A stretch of DNA of 64,000 nt from Bubalus kerabau (taxonomy: Eukaryota > Chordata > Mammalia > Artiodactyla > Bovidae): assembly GCF_029407905.1 (NCBI RefSeq), contig NC_073635.1, positions 32,789,501 to 32,853,500 on the forward strand. Reading direction: 5' to 3'. Below, piece by piece: positions 11,401 through 22,699 of the stretch (position 1 is the stretch's first letter; the number at the start of each line of letters is the position of its first letter). Both the position numbers and the translations under genes were made by a program. A model generated the notes under the pieces. The model did no database searches, had not been told where the DNA came from, and saw only the letters and a list, made by a program, of their open reading frames with translations.

Positions 11401-12187
11401 CCAAGTGCCCAGGGCCCAGAAAACGGACAAGACAAAACGACAGAGCATTACCCAAGTGAACATTCCTGACTTATCACAAAAGACCAAGTAGAAATTCTTC
11501 CAGAATCTTCTGTAGTTTCACAATATTGCTAATATTAAGAAAAATAATCAGTGTTGCCATCAGGTTCAGCAATAAATGCAGCATAATGGAGATGAACAAC
11601 AGCTGGATAGGTAGCTCTTCTGCTCTTCGTCCTTCTCTTCTTTCCCTGTCTCCTTCTTCCTCCCCTTCTTTACCACCAGCGTCTTCACCATGATCATTGC
11701 TATCTTCACCATCATCCTCACCATTCTCACCGTCATCACCATCACCCTCACCATCAGATTAACACAGCCCTGGCAGAAGGCACCACTTTTCATATCGTAT
11801 CATCAAAAGGCTTCTCTCCCAACTCGAGGATTGAAGAAGCAAAAAGAAATCAATTTGGGCCTAATCCTCACTCTTTAAACCATTCGGCTCACAATAAAAA
11901 ACTTAGCCTTGTGAACTCCACATCACTTAATGATGCTCCCCAACCTGAAAAGAAGAAGAATCCAAGAGGATGGTTTTCATAATAAGGAAGTTTTCATTTC
12001 TCTCAACATGGAAAAACATTTAGAAAATGAAAATGATTGCCTCTGGCCACAAAGTTTTGGATGAGCTATCCTGCTTCCTGCTCTGTAGCCCTAATTTATA
12101 GAAAATAGGATTGAAAAGAAGCTTTTATAGGAGCAATTTCAACAGAAAGTATCTTTCTTCAAGACTTACAGTTTTTTGTTTCCCAGA
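8460..12187. other. Repeat-poor block, candidate conserved noncoding DNA
   Basis: In 3.7 kb I see no SINE or LINE except low-complexity stretches, against an average of about one repeat per 0.5 kb elsewhere in the left half. No exon is supported: open frames are short and lack splice context. 8640-9640 and 10450-11110 are the most complex parts. The position downstream of POLR1D, towards homeobox genes in other mammals, makes regulatory elements plausible. This is inference; conservation cannot be seen from one sequence. Confidence 0.4.
11683..11757. repeat. Imperfect CATCACC low-complexity repeat
   Basis: Degenerate 'tcaccatcatcctcaccatt' type units follow a 100-bp pyrimidine-rich stretch. 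The minus-strand open frame across it (Met/Val/Arg-rich) is a by-product. Confidence 0.75.
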
Positions 12188-12521
12188 TCTTTTTAAAAAA
12201 TAATTTTATTTATTTATTTTTGGCTGTGCTAGATCTTTGTTGCTGAGAGGACTTTTCTCTAGTTTCAGCAAGTAGGGGCTACTCTCTAATTGCTATGTGC
12301 AGGCTTCTCATTGCGGGGGCTTCTCCTGTTGTGGAGCAGGGGCTTCAGCATGCACCGGCTTTAACAGTTGCAGCACATGGGCTCCAGGACGCAGGCTCAG
12401 TAGTTGTGGCACATGGGCTTAGTTGCTGCCTGGCATGTGGGATCTTCCCAAGTCAGGGATTGAACCCATGTCTCCTGCATTGGCAGGCAGATTCTTTACC
12501 ACTGAACCATCAGGGAAGCCC
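12188..12521 (-). repeat. CHR-1-like SINE, antisense
   Basis: 'ttatttatttatttttggct' to 'ccatcagggaagccc'. Near full length. Confidence 0.88.
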
Positions 12522-12825
12522 TCTTATATCTTTTGATGTTGTTTCATAGAAAAATCATATCTTTGTACAAGCTCTAAATTGAGCAAAAAACCTCTCTTCT
12601 CCAACTCACATAATGGTTTTGATTTTTGTACAAAATTGATTAGATGTATTAATATATTTAAGCAACAATAAATAATCATGATATCTCTCATCAGAAGGTG
12701 TGGGATATCCAGACTAAAGTAAGTCAAACATAAAGTCTGGAGTAGGAAGTATTCTGTATGCAAAGCACTAATGTGCTGGTTATTTTTATTATCCCAGTAA
12801 CTTGATCCATTCATTTATTTAAAAT
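12522..12825. other. Unassigned AT-rich sequence
   Basis: No gene or repeat family recognised. Confidence 0.35.
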
Positions 12826-13468
12826 CCATGGCAAATAGATGGGGAAACAGTGGAAACAGTGTTAGACTTTATTTTTGGGGGCTCCAAAATCACTGCAGAT
12901 GGTGATTGCAGCCATGAAATTAAAAGACGCTTACTCCTTGGAAGGAAAGTTATGACCAACCTAGATAGCATATTGAAAAGCAGAGACATTACTTTGCCAA
13001 CAAAGGTCCGTCTAGTCAAGGCTATGGTTTTTCCTGTGGTCATATATGGATGTGAGAGTTGGATGGTGAAGAAAGCTGAGCACCGAAGAATTGATGCTTT
13101 TGAACTGTGGTGTTGGAGAAGACTCTTGAGAGTCGCATGGACTGCAAGGAGATCCAACCAGTCCATTCTGAAGGAGATCAGTCCTGGGTGTTCTTTGGAA
13201 GGACTGATGCTAAAACTGAAACTCCAATACTTTGGCCACCTCATGTGAAGAGTTGACTCAATGGAAAAGACTCTGAAGCTGGGAGGGATTGGGGGCAGGA
13301 GGAGAAGGGGATGACAGAGGATGAGATGGCTGGATGACATCACCGACTCTATGGACATGAGTCTGAGTGAACTCCGGGAGTTGGTGATGGACAGGGAGGC
13401 CTGGTGTGCTGCAATTCATGGGGTCGCAAAGAGTTGGACATGACTGAGAGACTGAACTGAACTGAACT
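12826..13468 (+). mobile_element. BovB LINE, 5'-truncated
   Basis: A 132-residue open stretch (12850-13248) of the reverse-transcriptase C-terminal region remains. The 3' end is 'gagactgaactgaactgaac'. A stop truncates the frame before the usual C-terminus. Confidence 0.92.
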
Positions 13469-14040
13469 AGAACCAAAATAGGAAAGGCAACACTTGCAAA
13501 AAGTAAACTGCCCAATAACTTCTATACTTAGGGACCCAGGGTTCTTAAGTTAATTTTTAACTATGTACACCTTAACTAATAGGTATTTCTGTGTTCACTC
13601 ATTCATTTATGCACAAAATTTATAGATTAATGTACCACAGTGCCAGGCACTGAGGCCAATAGATAAAAGCGTCCTGGAGGCTCACTGAGCATGTACTTCA
13701 GTGGGAGACAGAGAAACAGAAAGATGCTTCACAACAGTGTGCTCCGGGGGATGGAGTGAGTCCAAGGGCAGAGGGAGGGTCAGATGGTAGGGAGAGCCTC
13801 ACTTGGCTGAAACTGGAGGCTGATTGCAGTTTGGAATTTGGATCCTGGAGGAGGGAGAGAGGCCAGGACATGACAGAGAATTCCAAATAGATGCAACCAA
13901 GAGTGCAAAGGTGTGGAGGTCCAAGAGAACAGAAGGCTTTCTGGAAATAAGGAATTCAGGATAGTTGGAGTATTCTAGTCCAGCCCCCCTCCCCCAAATT
14001 TCTGAGTGAGTAGATCATTTATTTAATTTATGCAGCAAAG
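13469..14040. other. Mostly unassigned, possible ancient repeat
   Basis: 13585-13965 ('cattcatttatgcacaaaat', 'cagtgccaggcactgaggcc', 'agagtgcaaaggtgtggagg') has the word order of a common mammal-wide repeat. I cannot name the family with confidence. No gene is seen. Confidence 0.4.
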
Positions 14041-15258
14041 GTTTTTTAAATTTTATAAACGGATAGTTGATTTACAATGTTGTGTTAATTTCTACTGTTC
14101 AGCAAAATGACTCAGTTATGCATATTGAGGAGTAAGTGACGTGAGTGAAAGGCACTTAGTCGTGTGCAACTCTTTGTGACCCCATGGATGGAAGCCCACC
14201 AGGCTCCTCTGTCCATGGGATTCTCCAGGTAAGAATACCGGAGTGGGTAGCCTTCCCTTTTCCAGGGGATCTTCCCAACCCAGGTATTGAACCCAGGTCT
14301 CCCACATTGCAGGCAGATTCTTTACCAGCTGAGCCACAAGGGAAGCCCAAGAATACTGGAGTGGATAGCCTATCCCTTCTCCAGGGGAGCTTCCCAACCC
14401 AGGAATTGAACTGGGGTCTCCTGCCATTGCAGGCTGATTCTTTACCATCTGAGCTATCAGGGAAGCCCATACATAGAGAGCAGACTTGTAGCCGCCAAGG
14501 GGAGGAGACTGGGGGGTGGGCAATGGTTTCAGAATTTAGAGTTAGTGGATGTTATTATATGCACAACGGATAAACAATAATCAGAAATAATATTATGACT
14601 AATCATAGGATATTGAATATAGTTCTCTGTCCTGCACAGTAGGACCTTGTTCTCAATGCATCGCCCCCACATCCCCTCCCCCTGGCAGCCGCAAGTCTGT
14701 TCCCTATGTCTGTGAGTCTGTTTCTGTTTGAAGATATGTTTATTTGTGTGGTATTTTAGATTTCACATATAAGTGATACGTGGAATATGGTATTTTTCTT
14801 TCTCTTTCTGACTTCACTCAGTGTGATAATCTCTAGGTCCATCCATGTTGCTGCAAATGGCATTATTTTGCTCACTTTAATGGCCGAATAGTATTCCATT
14901 ATGTTCTTTATGCATATTCTCTATCCATCTGTCTGCTGACAGACATTTAAGCTCTTTCCATAACTTGGCGATTATGAATAGTGCTGCTATGAACATAGAG
15001 GTGCATGGATCTTTTTCAGTTATAGTTTTTTTCCAGATATATTCTGGGGAGTGGGATTGCTGGATCATATGGCAATTCTGCTTTCATTTTGTGAGGACCC
15101 TCCATATTGTTTTCCATAGTGGCTGCACCGGTTTACATTCCAACAGTGTAGGAGGGTTCCCTTTCCTCCACACCCTCACCAGCATTTATTATTTGTAGAC
15201 TTTTTAATGATGGCCATTCTGATCGGTATGAGATGGTACCTCATTGCAGTTTCGATTT
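14041..15258 (-). repeat. Old L1 3' region, antisense, with SINE insertion and an inverted piece
   Basis: 14041-14125 is the extreme L1 3' end in reverse ('gttgatttacaatgttgtgt'), and 14581-15258 is the 3' UTR and ORF2 end in reverse. Between them lie a Bov-tA insertion (14143-14468) and 14469-14580, which reads as the same L1 region in the sense direction ('gagcagacttgtagccgcca'). Confidence 0.75.
14143..14468 (-). repeat. Bov-tA SINE with a second tRNA-like unit, antisense
   Basis: A complete antisense Bov-tA (14143-14348) is followed directly by another partial copy of the monomer/tRNA-like head (14349-14468). Each ends in 'gggaagccca'. It could be a composite SINE or two nested insertions. 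Confidence 0.8.
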
Positions 15259-15262
15259 CCCC

Positions 15263-17946
15263 TTAATCTAAGCCTATGCCCCAACCAGTAACGCTGAAGA
15301 AGCTGAAGTTGAACTGTTCTATAAAGATCTACAAGACCTTTTAGAACTAACACCCAAAAAAGATGTCCTTTTCATTATAGGGGACTGGAATGCAAAAGTA
15401 GGAAGTCAAGAAACACCTGGAGTAACAGGCAAATTTGGCCTTGGAATACGGAATGAAGCAGGGCAAAGACTAATAGAGTTTTGCCAAGAGAACGCACTGG
15501 TCATAGCAAACACCCTCTTCCAACAACACAAGAGAAGACTCTACACATGGACATCACCAGATGGTCAACACCGAAATCAGATTGATTATATTCTTTGCAG
15601 CCAAAGATGGAGAAGCTCTATACAGTCAGCAAAAACAAGACCAGGAGCTGACTGTGGCTCAGATCATGAACTCCTTATTGCCAAATTCAGACTTAAATTG
15701 AAGAAAGTAGGGAAAACCATTAGACCATACAGGTATGACCTAAATCAAATCCCTTATGATTATACAGTGGAAGTGAGAAATAGATTTAAGGGACTAGATC
15801 TGATAGATAAAGTGCCTGATGAACTATGGATGGAGGTTCGTGACATTGTACAGGAGACAGAGATCAAGACCATCCCCAAGGAAAAGAAATGCAAAAAAGC
15901 AAAATGGCTGTCTGGGAAGGCCTTACAAATAGCTGTGAAAAGAAGAGAAGCAAAAAGCAAAGGAGAAAAGGAAAGATATAAGCATCTGAATGCAGAGTTC
16001 CAAAGAATAGCAAGGAGAGATAAGAAAGCCTTCCTCAATGATCAATGCAAAGAAATAGAAGAAAACAACAGAATGGGAAAGATTAGAGAGCTTCTCAAGA
16101 AAATTAGAGATACCAAGGGAACATTTCATGCAAAGATGGGCTCAATAAAGGACAGAAATGGTATGGACCTAACAGAAGCAGAAGATATTAAGAAGAGGTG
16201 GCAAGAATACACAGAACTATACAAAAAAGATCTTCATGACCCAGATAATCACAATGGTGTGATCACTCACCTAGAGCCAGACATCCTGGAATGTGAAGTC
16301 AAGTGGGCCTTAGAAAGCATCACTACGAACAAAGCTAGTGGAGGTGATGGAATTCCAGTTGAGCTATTTCAAATCCTGAAAGATGATGCTGTGAAAGTGC
16401 TGCACTCAATATGCCAGCAAATTTGGAAAACTCAGCAGTGGCCACAGGACTGGAAAAGGTCAGTTTGTATTCCAATCCCAAAGAAAGGCAATGCCAAAGA
16501 ATGCTCAAACTACTGCACAATTGCACTCATCTCACACGCTAGTAAAGTAATACTCAAAATTCTCCAAGCCAGGCTTTAGCAATACATGAACCGTGAACTT
16601 CCAGATGTTCAAGCTGGTTTTAGAAAAGGCAGAGGAACCAGAGATCAAATTGCCAACATCCGCTGGATCACGGAAAAAGCAAGAGAGTTCCAGAAAACAT
16701 CTATTTCTGTTTTATTGACTATGCCAAAGCCTTTTACTGTGTGGACTGCAATAAACTGTGGAAAATTCTGAAAGAGATGGGAATACCAGACCACCTAACC
16801 TGCCTCTTGAGAAACCTATATGCAGGTCAGGAAGCAACAGTTAGAACTGGACATGGAACAACAGACTGGTTCCAAATAGGAAAAGGAGTACATTAAGGCT
16901 GTATATTGTCACCCTGCTTATTTAACTTATATGCAGAGTACCTCATGAGAAACACTGGACTGGAAGAAGCACAAGATGGAATCCAGATTGCCAGGAGAAA
17001 TATCAATAGCCTCAGATATGCAGATAACACCACCCTTATGGCAGAAAGTGAAGAGGAACTAAAAAGCCTCTTGATGAAAGTGAAAGAGGAGAGTGAAAAA
17101 GTTGGCTTAAAACTCAACGTTCAGAAAACGAAGATCATGGCATCTGGTCCCATCACTTCATGGGAAATAGATGGGGAAACAGTGGAAACAGTGTTAGACT
17201 TTATTTTTTTGGGCTCCAAAATCACTACAGATGGTGACTGCAGCCATGAAATTAAAAGACGCTTACTCCTTGGAAGGAAAGTTATGACCAACCTAGATAG
17301 CATATTCAAAAGCAGAGACAGTACTTTGCCAACAAAGGTCCATCTAGTCAAGGCTATGGTTTTTCCAGTGGTCATGTATGGATGTGAGAGTTGGACTGTG
17401 AAGAAAGCTGAGCGCCAAAGAATTTATGCTTTTGAAGTGTAGTGTTGGAGAAGACTCTTGAGAGTCGCATGGACTGCAAGGAGATCCAACCAGTCCATTC
17501 TGAAGGAGATCAGCCCTGGGATTTCTTTGTTTTTTATTTTTTTTATTTTTTTAAATTTTATTTTATTTTTAAACTTTACAATATTTTTTTGGTTTTGCCA
17601 AATATTGAAATGAATCCACCACAGGTATACATGTGTTCCCCATCCTGAACCCTCCTCCCTCCTCTGGGATTTCTTTGGAAGGACTGATGCTAAAGCTGAA
17701 ACTCCAGTACTTTGGCCACCTCATGCGAAGAGTTGACTCATTGGAAAAGACTCTGATGCTGGGAGGGATTGAGGGCAGGAGGAGAAGGGGATGACAGAGG
17801 ATGAGATGGCTGGATGGCATCACCGACTCGGCGCACATGAGTTTGGGTGAACTCCGGGAGTTGGTGATGGACAGGGAGGCCTGGCGTGCTGCGATTCATG
17901 GGGTTGCAGAGTTGGACATGACTGAGCGACTGAACTAAACTGAATA
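15263..17946 (+). pseudogene. BovB LINE, 2.7 kb, endonuclease to 3' end, inactive
   Basis: This is the longest BovB in the window. The 5' part keeps the APE-type endonuclease region (GDWNAKVG near 15385, QIDYILCS near 15578, GADCGSDHELL near 15650). An open frame at 15698-16579 carries the linker and the first reverse-transcriptase motifs (ASGGDGIPVELF near 16335). A stop at 16577-16579 and a frameshift break the fingers/palm. A further frame at 16906-17442 holds the palm motif, read here as YADN, not the catalytic YADD, then ends early. The N-terminus and 5' UTR are missing. A 134-bp L1 3' end is inserted at 17530-17663. A RTE-clade retrotransposon fossil; it cannot encode active enzyme. Confidence 0.93.
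17530..17663 (-). mobile_element. Very short L1 3' UTR insertion in BovB
   Basis: The antisense bovine L1 3' end begins with a T-rich stretch and ends 'cctgaaccctcctccctcct'. A perfect 14-bp duplication ctgggatttctttg lies at 17516-17529 and 17664-17677. A severely 5'-truncated retrotransposition. Confidence 0.9.
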
Positions 17947-18496
17947 ATTATTGTGCAGCAAAGATTAATGCACCATTCCTATTACAAGCAAGTTCCTTTC
18001 TTACCAGAATAAAAACATTAAGCATAGTCTCTGCCCTCAAAAGATTCCCAATCTGCTGTTACAGGTATGATAAAGAAAAAATTGCATTCCAGAACTTACT
18101 AGAAAATACCTCTGGATTTTCTGTAGCCTGACTTTCCATTCCTTATGTATATGGCTGAGGGTTAACTGTGGTCACTCCTAACCTCTTTTACTATCTATGT
18201 GCACCTTGAAAATGTGTCGTCTCCTTGTGAGCCCTTTGTGTTGTGTGTGTCCTCTGTGAATACAGGAGTGTCTTTCGGATGGGGCTCTGGGGAAGAGCTT
18301 TGGGTAGGACCACGTTACTGTAGCTGATGGGGAAGCATCACACAGTAGTGGGAGGTGGGACGGAGCAGTGCCAAAGCCAAGGCCCCAGGAGGGGAAAGAG
18401 CAACAGAGTGGGGGCAGGGACTTCAGCCTTTCCTCCAGTGAGTGCTTCCCTCTCTGTCTGCCTGTTTCATCCATCCTGTCATCCCAGACCCTCCCC
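17947..18496. other. Unassigned sequence
   Basis: No gene recognised. 'ctctgccctcaaaagattcc' near 18030 hints at an ancient repeat but is too short to assign. Confidence 0.35.
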
Positions 18497-18622
18497 AACA
18501 CACACACACACACGCATGTATGCACACACATGCACACTCACATACACACACACGAACATGCACACATGCCACACACGCATGCATGCATGCACACACATAC
18601 ACATGTACACACACATACAACC
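18497..18622. repeat. (CA)n microsatellite, interrupted
   Basis: About 125 bp of CA units with gcatgcatgc and similar interruptions. It produces spurious open frames rich in His/Thr on plus and Cys/Val on minus. Confidence 0.95.
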
Positions 18623-18905
18623 TCAACCTTCTCCTGCAGAGCCTCTTTGGTGCACATGGATTTAGCATCAGCGATATTATTCCCAACTTGTGTTGCTTAG
18701 TGATGGTTTTTGTTAGCTCACATTAAGTTGGCTTAACCCAGCTAGTCCGTCCGACTCTGCAGGGCTCTGCCCGCATGCTGTCCACACCCCTCTGCCAACT
18801 CTGCGCCCAACTGTCCTAAACTGTGACAGTGCAGTTGCTATGACACCCAGGATGAAAGCGCTGTGCCCATTTAGACAGTTCTCACACAGCCGTTTTATCT
18901 CCAGA

Positions 18906-19043
18906 CCGTTGGTTCTCCACCCGATTCCAAGGTTCTGCACTGGCTGACCAAATCAGAATGTCCGGGGCTGGACCCAGGACTCGGGATTTCCTCATGTCCT
19001 GGAGATGGTCCCAGCACGTGGTAGAGGTTGAGAACCCTTTCTC
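18906..19043. repeat. MER5-like hAT-Charlie DNA transposon relic
   Basis: Terminal words 'gttggttctcca' and 'ggttgagaaccct' form imperfect inverted ends. Between them 'ccaaatcagaatgtccgggg' matches the MER5 core. Old non-autonomous element. Confidence 0.55.
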
Positions 19044-19559
19044 TGGAGGGTCATCACAACTTCTGAGTTCAGAGGTCCAAGAGTTCTGTGATCAGGAGCT
19101 TTCAGTGAGCTGGGTGGGAGGGCTCATTTGGTGCATGTCGTCCCCTCTCCACAGCCTCCCCAGAGAGCTATGAACTGGCCCCGTCCTCCCCAGTCTGGTT
19201 GGGCTTCGGGAAGTAGGACTGTATCTTACAAAGCTCCGAGCCACCTCTCTGGATATTGGCTGGACGTTTACAAGGGCACAATAGGAGAAGAAGCCAGTGA
19301 GGAAGGTGGGTCCAAAGAGTGAATTTGGGGCTGGGGGATACAGACAGAGAGGCAATGAGGCAGCCCCAAGAGAAAGGCTGCTCAGGAGACCAGGACGCAG
19401 AGGTCAGGCCTAGCTGATCTCCAAGGGACAGAGGCAGCGGTAATCGTCACCCGCCCGACCTGAACTTCTAGACTGAGGGTGCTAGCGAGCACACTATAAG
19501 GGGACAGGCTCTGAAGGGGCCCTTGTCCCTACCTGCCCACAGGGGTGTGACTCGAGGGA

Positions 19560-19905
19560 GAGTTTCACCTGGGCTCACAGCAAGTCGCCTCTCCCTGGGG
19601 CACCCGCTCCGCCGGGTACCCCGGCCTCTCGCCCACCGTGCTGCGTGTTCCCCATGGCACCCTTCCCAGTATGCTGCCCCTTTCCACGTCGGAGCCGCAG
19701 GATGGTCGTGGGAGGGGCGGGGTAGGGACCTTGGCAGAGGACAGTGGTTTCCAGCTCTGCAGAGGGGCCTCAGGACCCACTGCGGTTTGGGGGCCCTCCA
19801 GGTTGTCAGGTCGCCCACCACCCCACATCGCCCTGCCGCCCTTCAGTGCAGCAAGATGGCGACGGTGGCTCTGGTCTGACTATGCGGAGGGGAGGCTCCC
19901 CGAGA
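19560..19905. promoter_or_regulatory. GC-rich block with a YY1-type site
   Basis: By hand count about 20 CpGs lie in about 350 bases at more than 60% G+C, borderline for a CpG island. AAGATGGCGAC at 19853-19863 fits the YY1 consensus. No TATA box or downstream gene is seen. A regulatory element or a promoter of a noncoding transcript is possible. Confidence 0.35.
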
Positions 19906-20339
19906 TTTCACTTGTAGGAACAGAGTTAAAAACATTAACCTAAAAGTATCACAACTGGACGAGGAGATGAGAGTGATTCTGTCCCAACTCATCCCCTTCC
20001 CTTTTTTTCCTTAGCTTCTGCAAAAAAGCCACAAAAGGGTTAAATACTTTGCCATGAGGGGGGGATAAACTTCTCAACTCTGTGCTGTGCCTGACTGCAG
20101 CGTGTGAGGGATGCCCCCTCCTTTGTTGATCATAATGGCACATCTTCATCATTGTTCTAATACTCTTTTTAGAAAAAAAAAAAAAAGAACACCCTAATCT
20201 TTCTCTGGTGCCAGTGACGGCCACCATGTGGGATGTTTTGTCCCTCTCCCCTCGGTCCTTGCCGTCACCCCCTATTGTTGCCATAGTCACGATTTGCCGA
20301 TAGGGTGGGTGCAGGGCTGTTTCTGTACTGTACCGCCCC
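19906..20339. other. Unassigned sequence
   Basis: Contains a 14-A run near 20173-20186. No gene or family recognised. Confidence 0.35.
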
Positions 20340-21596
20340 TGAGCTGATTGTTTAAATCTGTATTATTCCACTGTCCTGAAGATTTACATTTTTAATGGCT
20401 CATTTATGTAATCCCATAAATAAAAGTAGTGAAAAAAGCATCCCACACAGACGAGCGAATCAGAGTTTGAAAGAGGCTCCTGAGTCAGGTCAGGCAGGGT
20501 CTCAGCTGCGGGGCCTTGATTGGTGTGGCCGGTGTAACCAGGGTGGCAGTGGGCTTAAGACCACCCAGTCAGTGCCAAAATGGGGGCATTACCACGGAAT
20601 AGCGGGGTGGTGCTGGAGTTCAAGCTCCGCTATTTATCGGAGAGCACAGTTCTGCTGCAAAATCCACTTTGGTCTGAGACTCATTACCTTAGCGCTCTGA
20701 CAGCTGCACCTCTCCCCGGCAGGCAGGCAAGTTCCTGCCATTAGCTTTTTCCCTCCTAGCAGTTCATGCTGGGGGTTCCCCCACCCCACCCCCGGCCCCT
20801 CCTTTCTTCTTACCCAGTATATTCCTGGGGCTGCTAAATTCTCTCTAAAGAGCCTGTGAATTCGAGCACCTGCCTCAAGAATGTATTGGACACACTGAAC
20901 AGAGATATAGTTTGAACAATTCACTGTCAGGCTCCCCTTCAGCAGTTTCTCTCTCCCCTGCAAATGAAAAGCCTTAGTGAACCTTAGCTCCTTTGGGGAA
21001 GTTTCTACTAATTAGGCACCGATGAAGGAAATGGCTAAAATAGAACCGAATCAGCATACGGCCAACAGTCTTCCCTGTCCGCCTTAGATGCGAAACCACG
21101 AGTCACTGCATCCCCACTTGGTAGATATTTTGGCTCTGGAAACTTTGTTTAACACTCACTGTCTAATGCTCTCCCTTGAAGCAGTTTTGCTTTTGGATAC
21201 TATAGCAGAGCGTGACCACAGATCCGAGTCCTCTCTTTCTATCTGTCTCGGTTTCCCAGCAGGTCTGCCAAGACCTGGACCTCTGTGTGTGCAACTGTCT
21301 CTCAGAAATGCACAGCTGATGTTTTGTAAGTGTCTGGGACCAAGGCCATAGAAAAACAGAGAGACTGCTAAGTACTCTAAATTCACTTAAATCTCATATT
21401 GAAGCCAAGTGTAATCAGAATTAAATGGACTAAAACGGTTGTCCCAAAGCAAGAAAGCATTCAGCTCCCAACATTCCTATTTTCCTGACGTCAAAAAACA
21501 ACTTCCAAACTTTGCAAAATGAAGGTTTTAAGCTTTCATCCTCATCTCAGGCATTTGTGGGAAAGAGAAATGCATTAAAAAAATGTTATTCCAGAG
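20340..21596. other. Second repeat-poor block, candidate conserved noncoding DNA
   Basis: 1.25 kb without recognisable transposons or credible exons, bounded on the right by an L1. Same argument and same limits as 8460-12187. Confidence 0.35.
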
Positions 21597-22118
21597 TATT
21601 TGATTTACAGTGTTGTGTTAATTTCTGCAGTATGGCAAAGGGATTTGCATTCTTTTTCATGTTTTTTACTATTATGGTTTATCACAGACTGTTGACTACA
21701 GTTTGCTCTGCTCTACCGCAGGACCTTGTTGTGTCTCCACCCTATATGTAATAGTTTGCAGCTGCTAATCCCAAACTCCCACCCCTCCCCTTTGCCCCTT
21801 CTCCTTGGCCACTACAAGTCTGTTTTTTGTGTCTGTCAGTCTGTTTCTCTCTCATAGTTAAGTTCATTTGTGTCATATTTTAGATTCCACGTATAAGCAA
21901 TATCATACAGTATTTGTCTTTCTCTTTTTGATTTACTTCACTTAGTATGATAATCTCTAGGTGCATCTGTATTGCTGCAAATGGCCTTATTTCATTTTTT
22001 ATCTTTTTTGAGTAGTATTCCACTGTATACACCACATCTTCGTAATCCATTCGCCTATTGGTGCACATTTAGGTTGCTTCCATGTCTCGGCTGTCGTGAA
22101 TAGCAGTGCTGTTTCAGG
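21597..22118 (-). repeat. L1 3' region, antisense
   Basis: 'gatttacagtgttgtgttaa' through 'gattccacgtataagcaata' to 'ggttgcttccatgtctcgg'. A reverse L1 3' UTR and ORF2 end with many stops. Confidence 0.85.
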
Positions 22119-22699
22119 CGAACGCTGATCCTTACACAGTGTGGTAACCGCACTCTATGCCAGGATCAGCTGTCACAGCATTCAGGGGGCTGGTGGAGGG
22201 GGTGACAGGGACAGCTCCTCTGGCGTCCCCACCTGTGTGCATCTTTTCTACTTCCCCACTCAGCCTATGTGTTGCCCAATACAGTATTCAGTAGCCCGTG
22301 ACTTTTGTTCTATTAAAATTCATAGGTTTTCACTATACAAAATTGCCTCCAACAAAAATCAGTTTTTGATTTTTGACCCATGTGCCTCTGTTTGGATCCC
22401 ATAGATGGGTCACATTATAAACTGATGTTGTAGGCCAGCCTCTGAATCTCTGAACTTTGTATCCCCTCTGTCAGACTCAGATGGTCGTTTCCACAGTGAA
22501 TTGCATTTAGTCACCATGTCTATTTGGTCATCTTTAATCAGGAGCCCTCCAGCCAGTCTTTGTCTTTCATGATTCTTCTGACGAATACAAGCCAGCTGTT
22601 TTATAGAACATCCTCCAATCTGGATGTTTCTGATGTTTCTCCGTGATCAGATTCAGTTCCACACTTGTGGTAGGGCTGTCAGAAAACTTCCGTGTCTCC
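22119..22699. other. Unassigned sequence
   Basis: No gene or repeat recognised. Confidence 0.35.

Noticed and set aside
11566..11793. Met/Val/Lys-rich minus-strand frame
   Set aside because: Translation of an imperfect CATCACC repeat and a pyrimidine tract.
13258..13515. Ser/Pro-rich minus-strand frames recurring near BovB 3' ends
   Set aside because: They are the antisense of the BovB 3' region and recur at each copy (for example 1642-1896, 36142-36375).
15698..16579. 293-codon open frame as a host gene
   Set aside because: It is the endonuclease-RT linker and RT start of a BovB LINE, with the rest of the element around it.
18497..18622. CRISPR-like or regular spaced repeats
   Set aside because: Simple-sequence repeat in a mammalian genome with no spacer structure.
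18327..18726. Overlapping frames rich in His/Thr and Cys/Val
   Set aside because: By-products of the CA microsatellite at 18497-18622.
20226..20303. ATG in a strong Kozak context (gccaccatgt) with a 25-codon frame
   Set aside because: Very short, no recognisable product and no splice or promoter evidence; likely chance.
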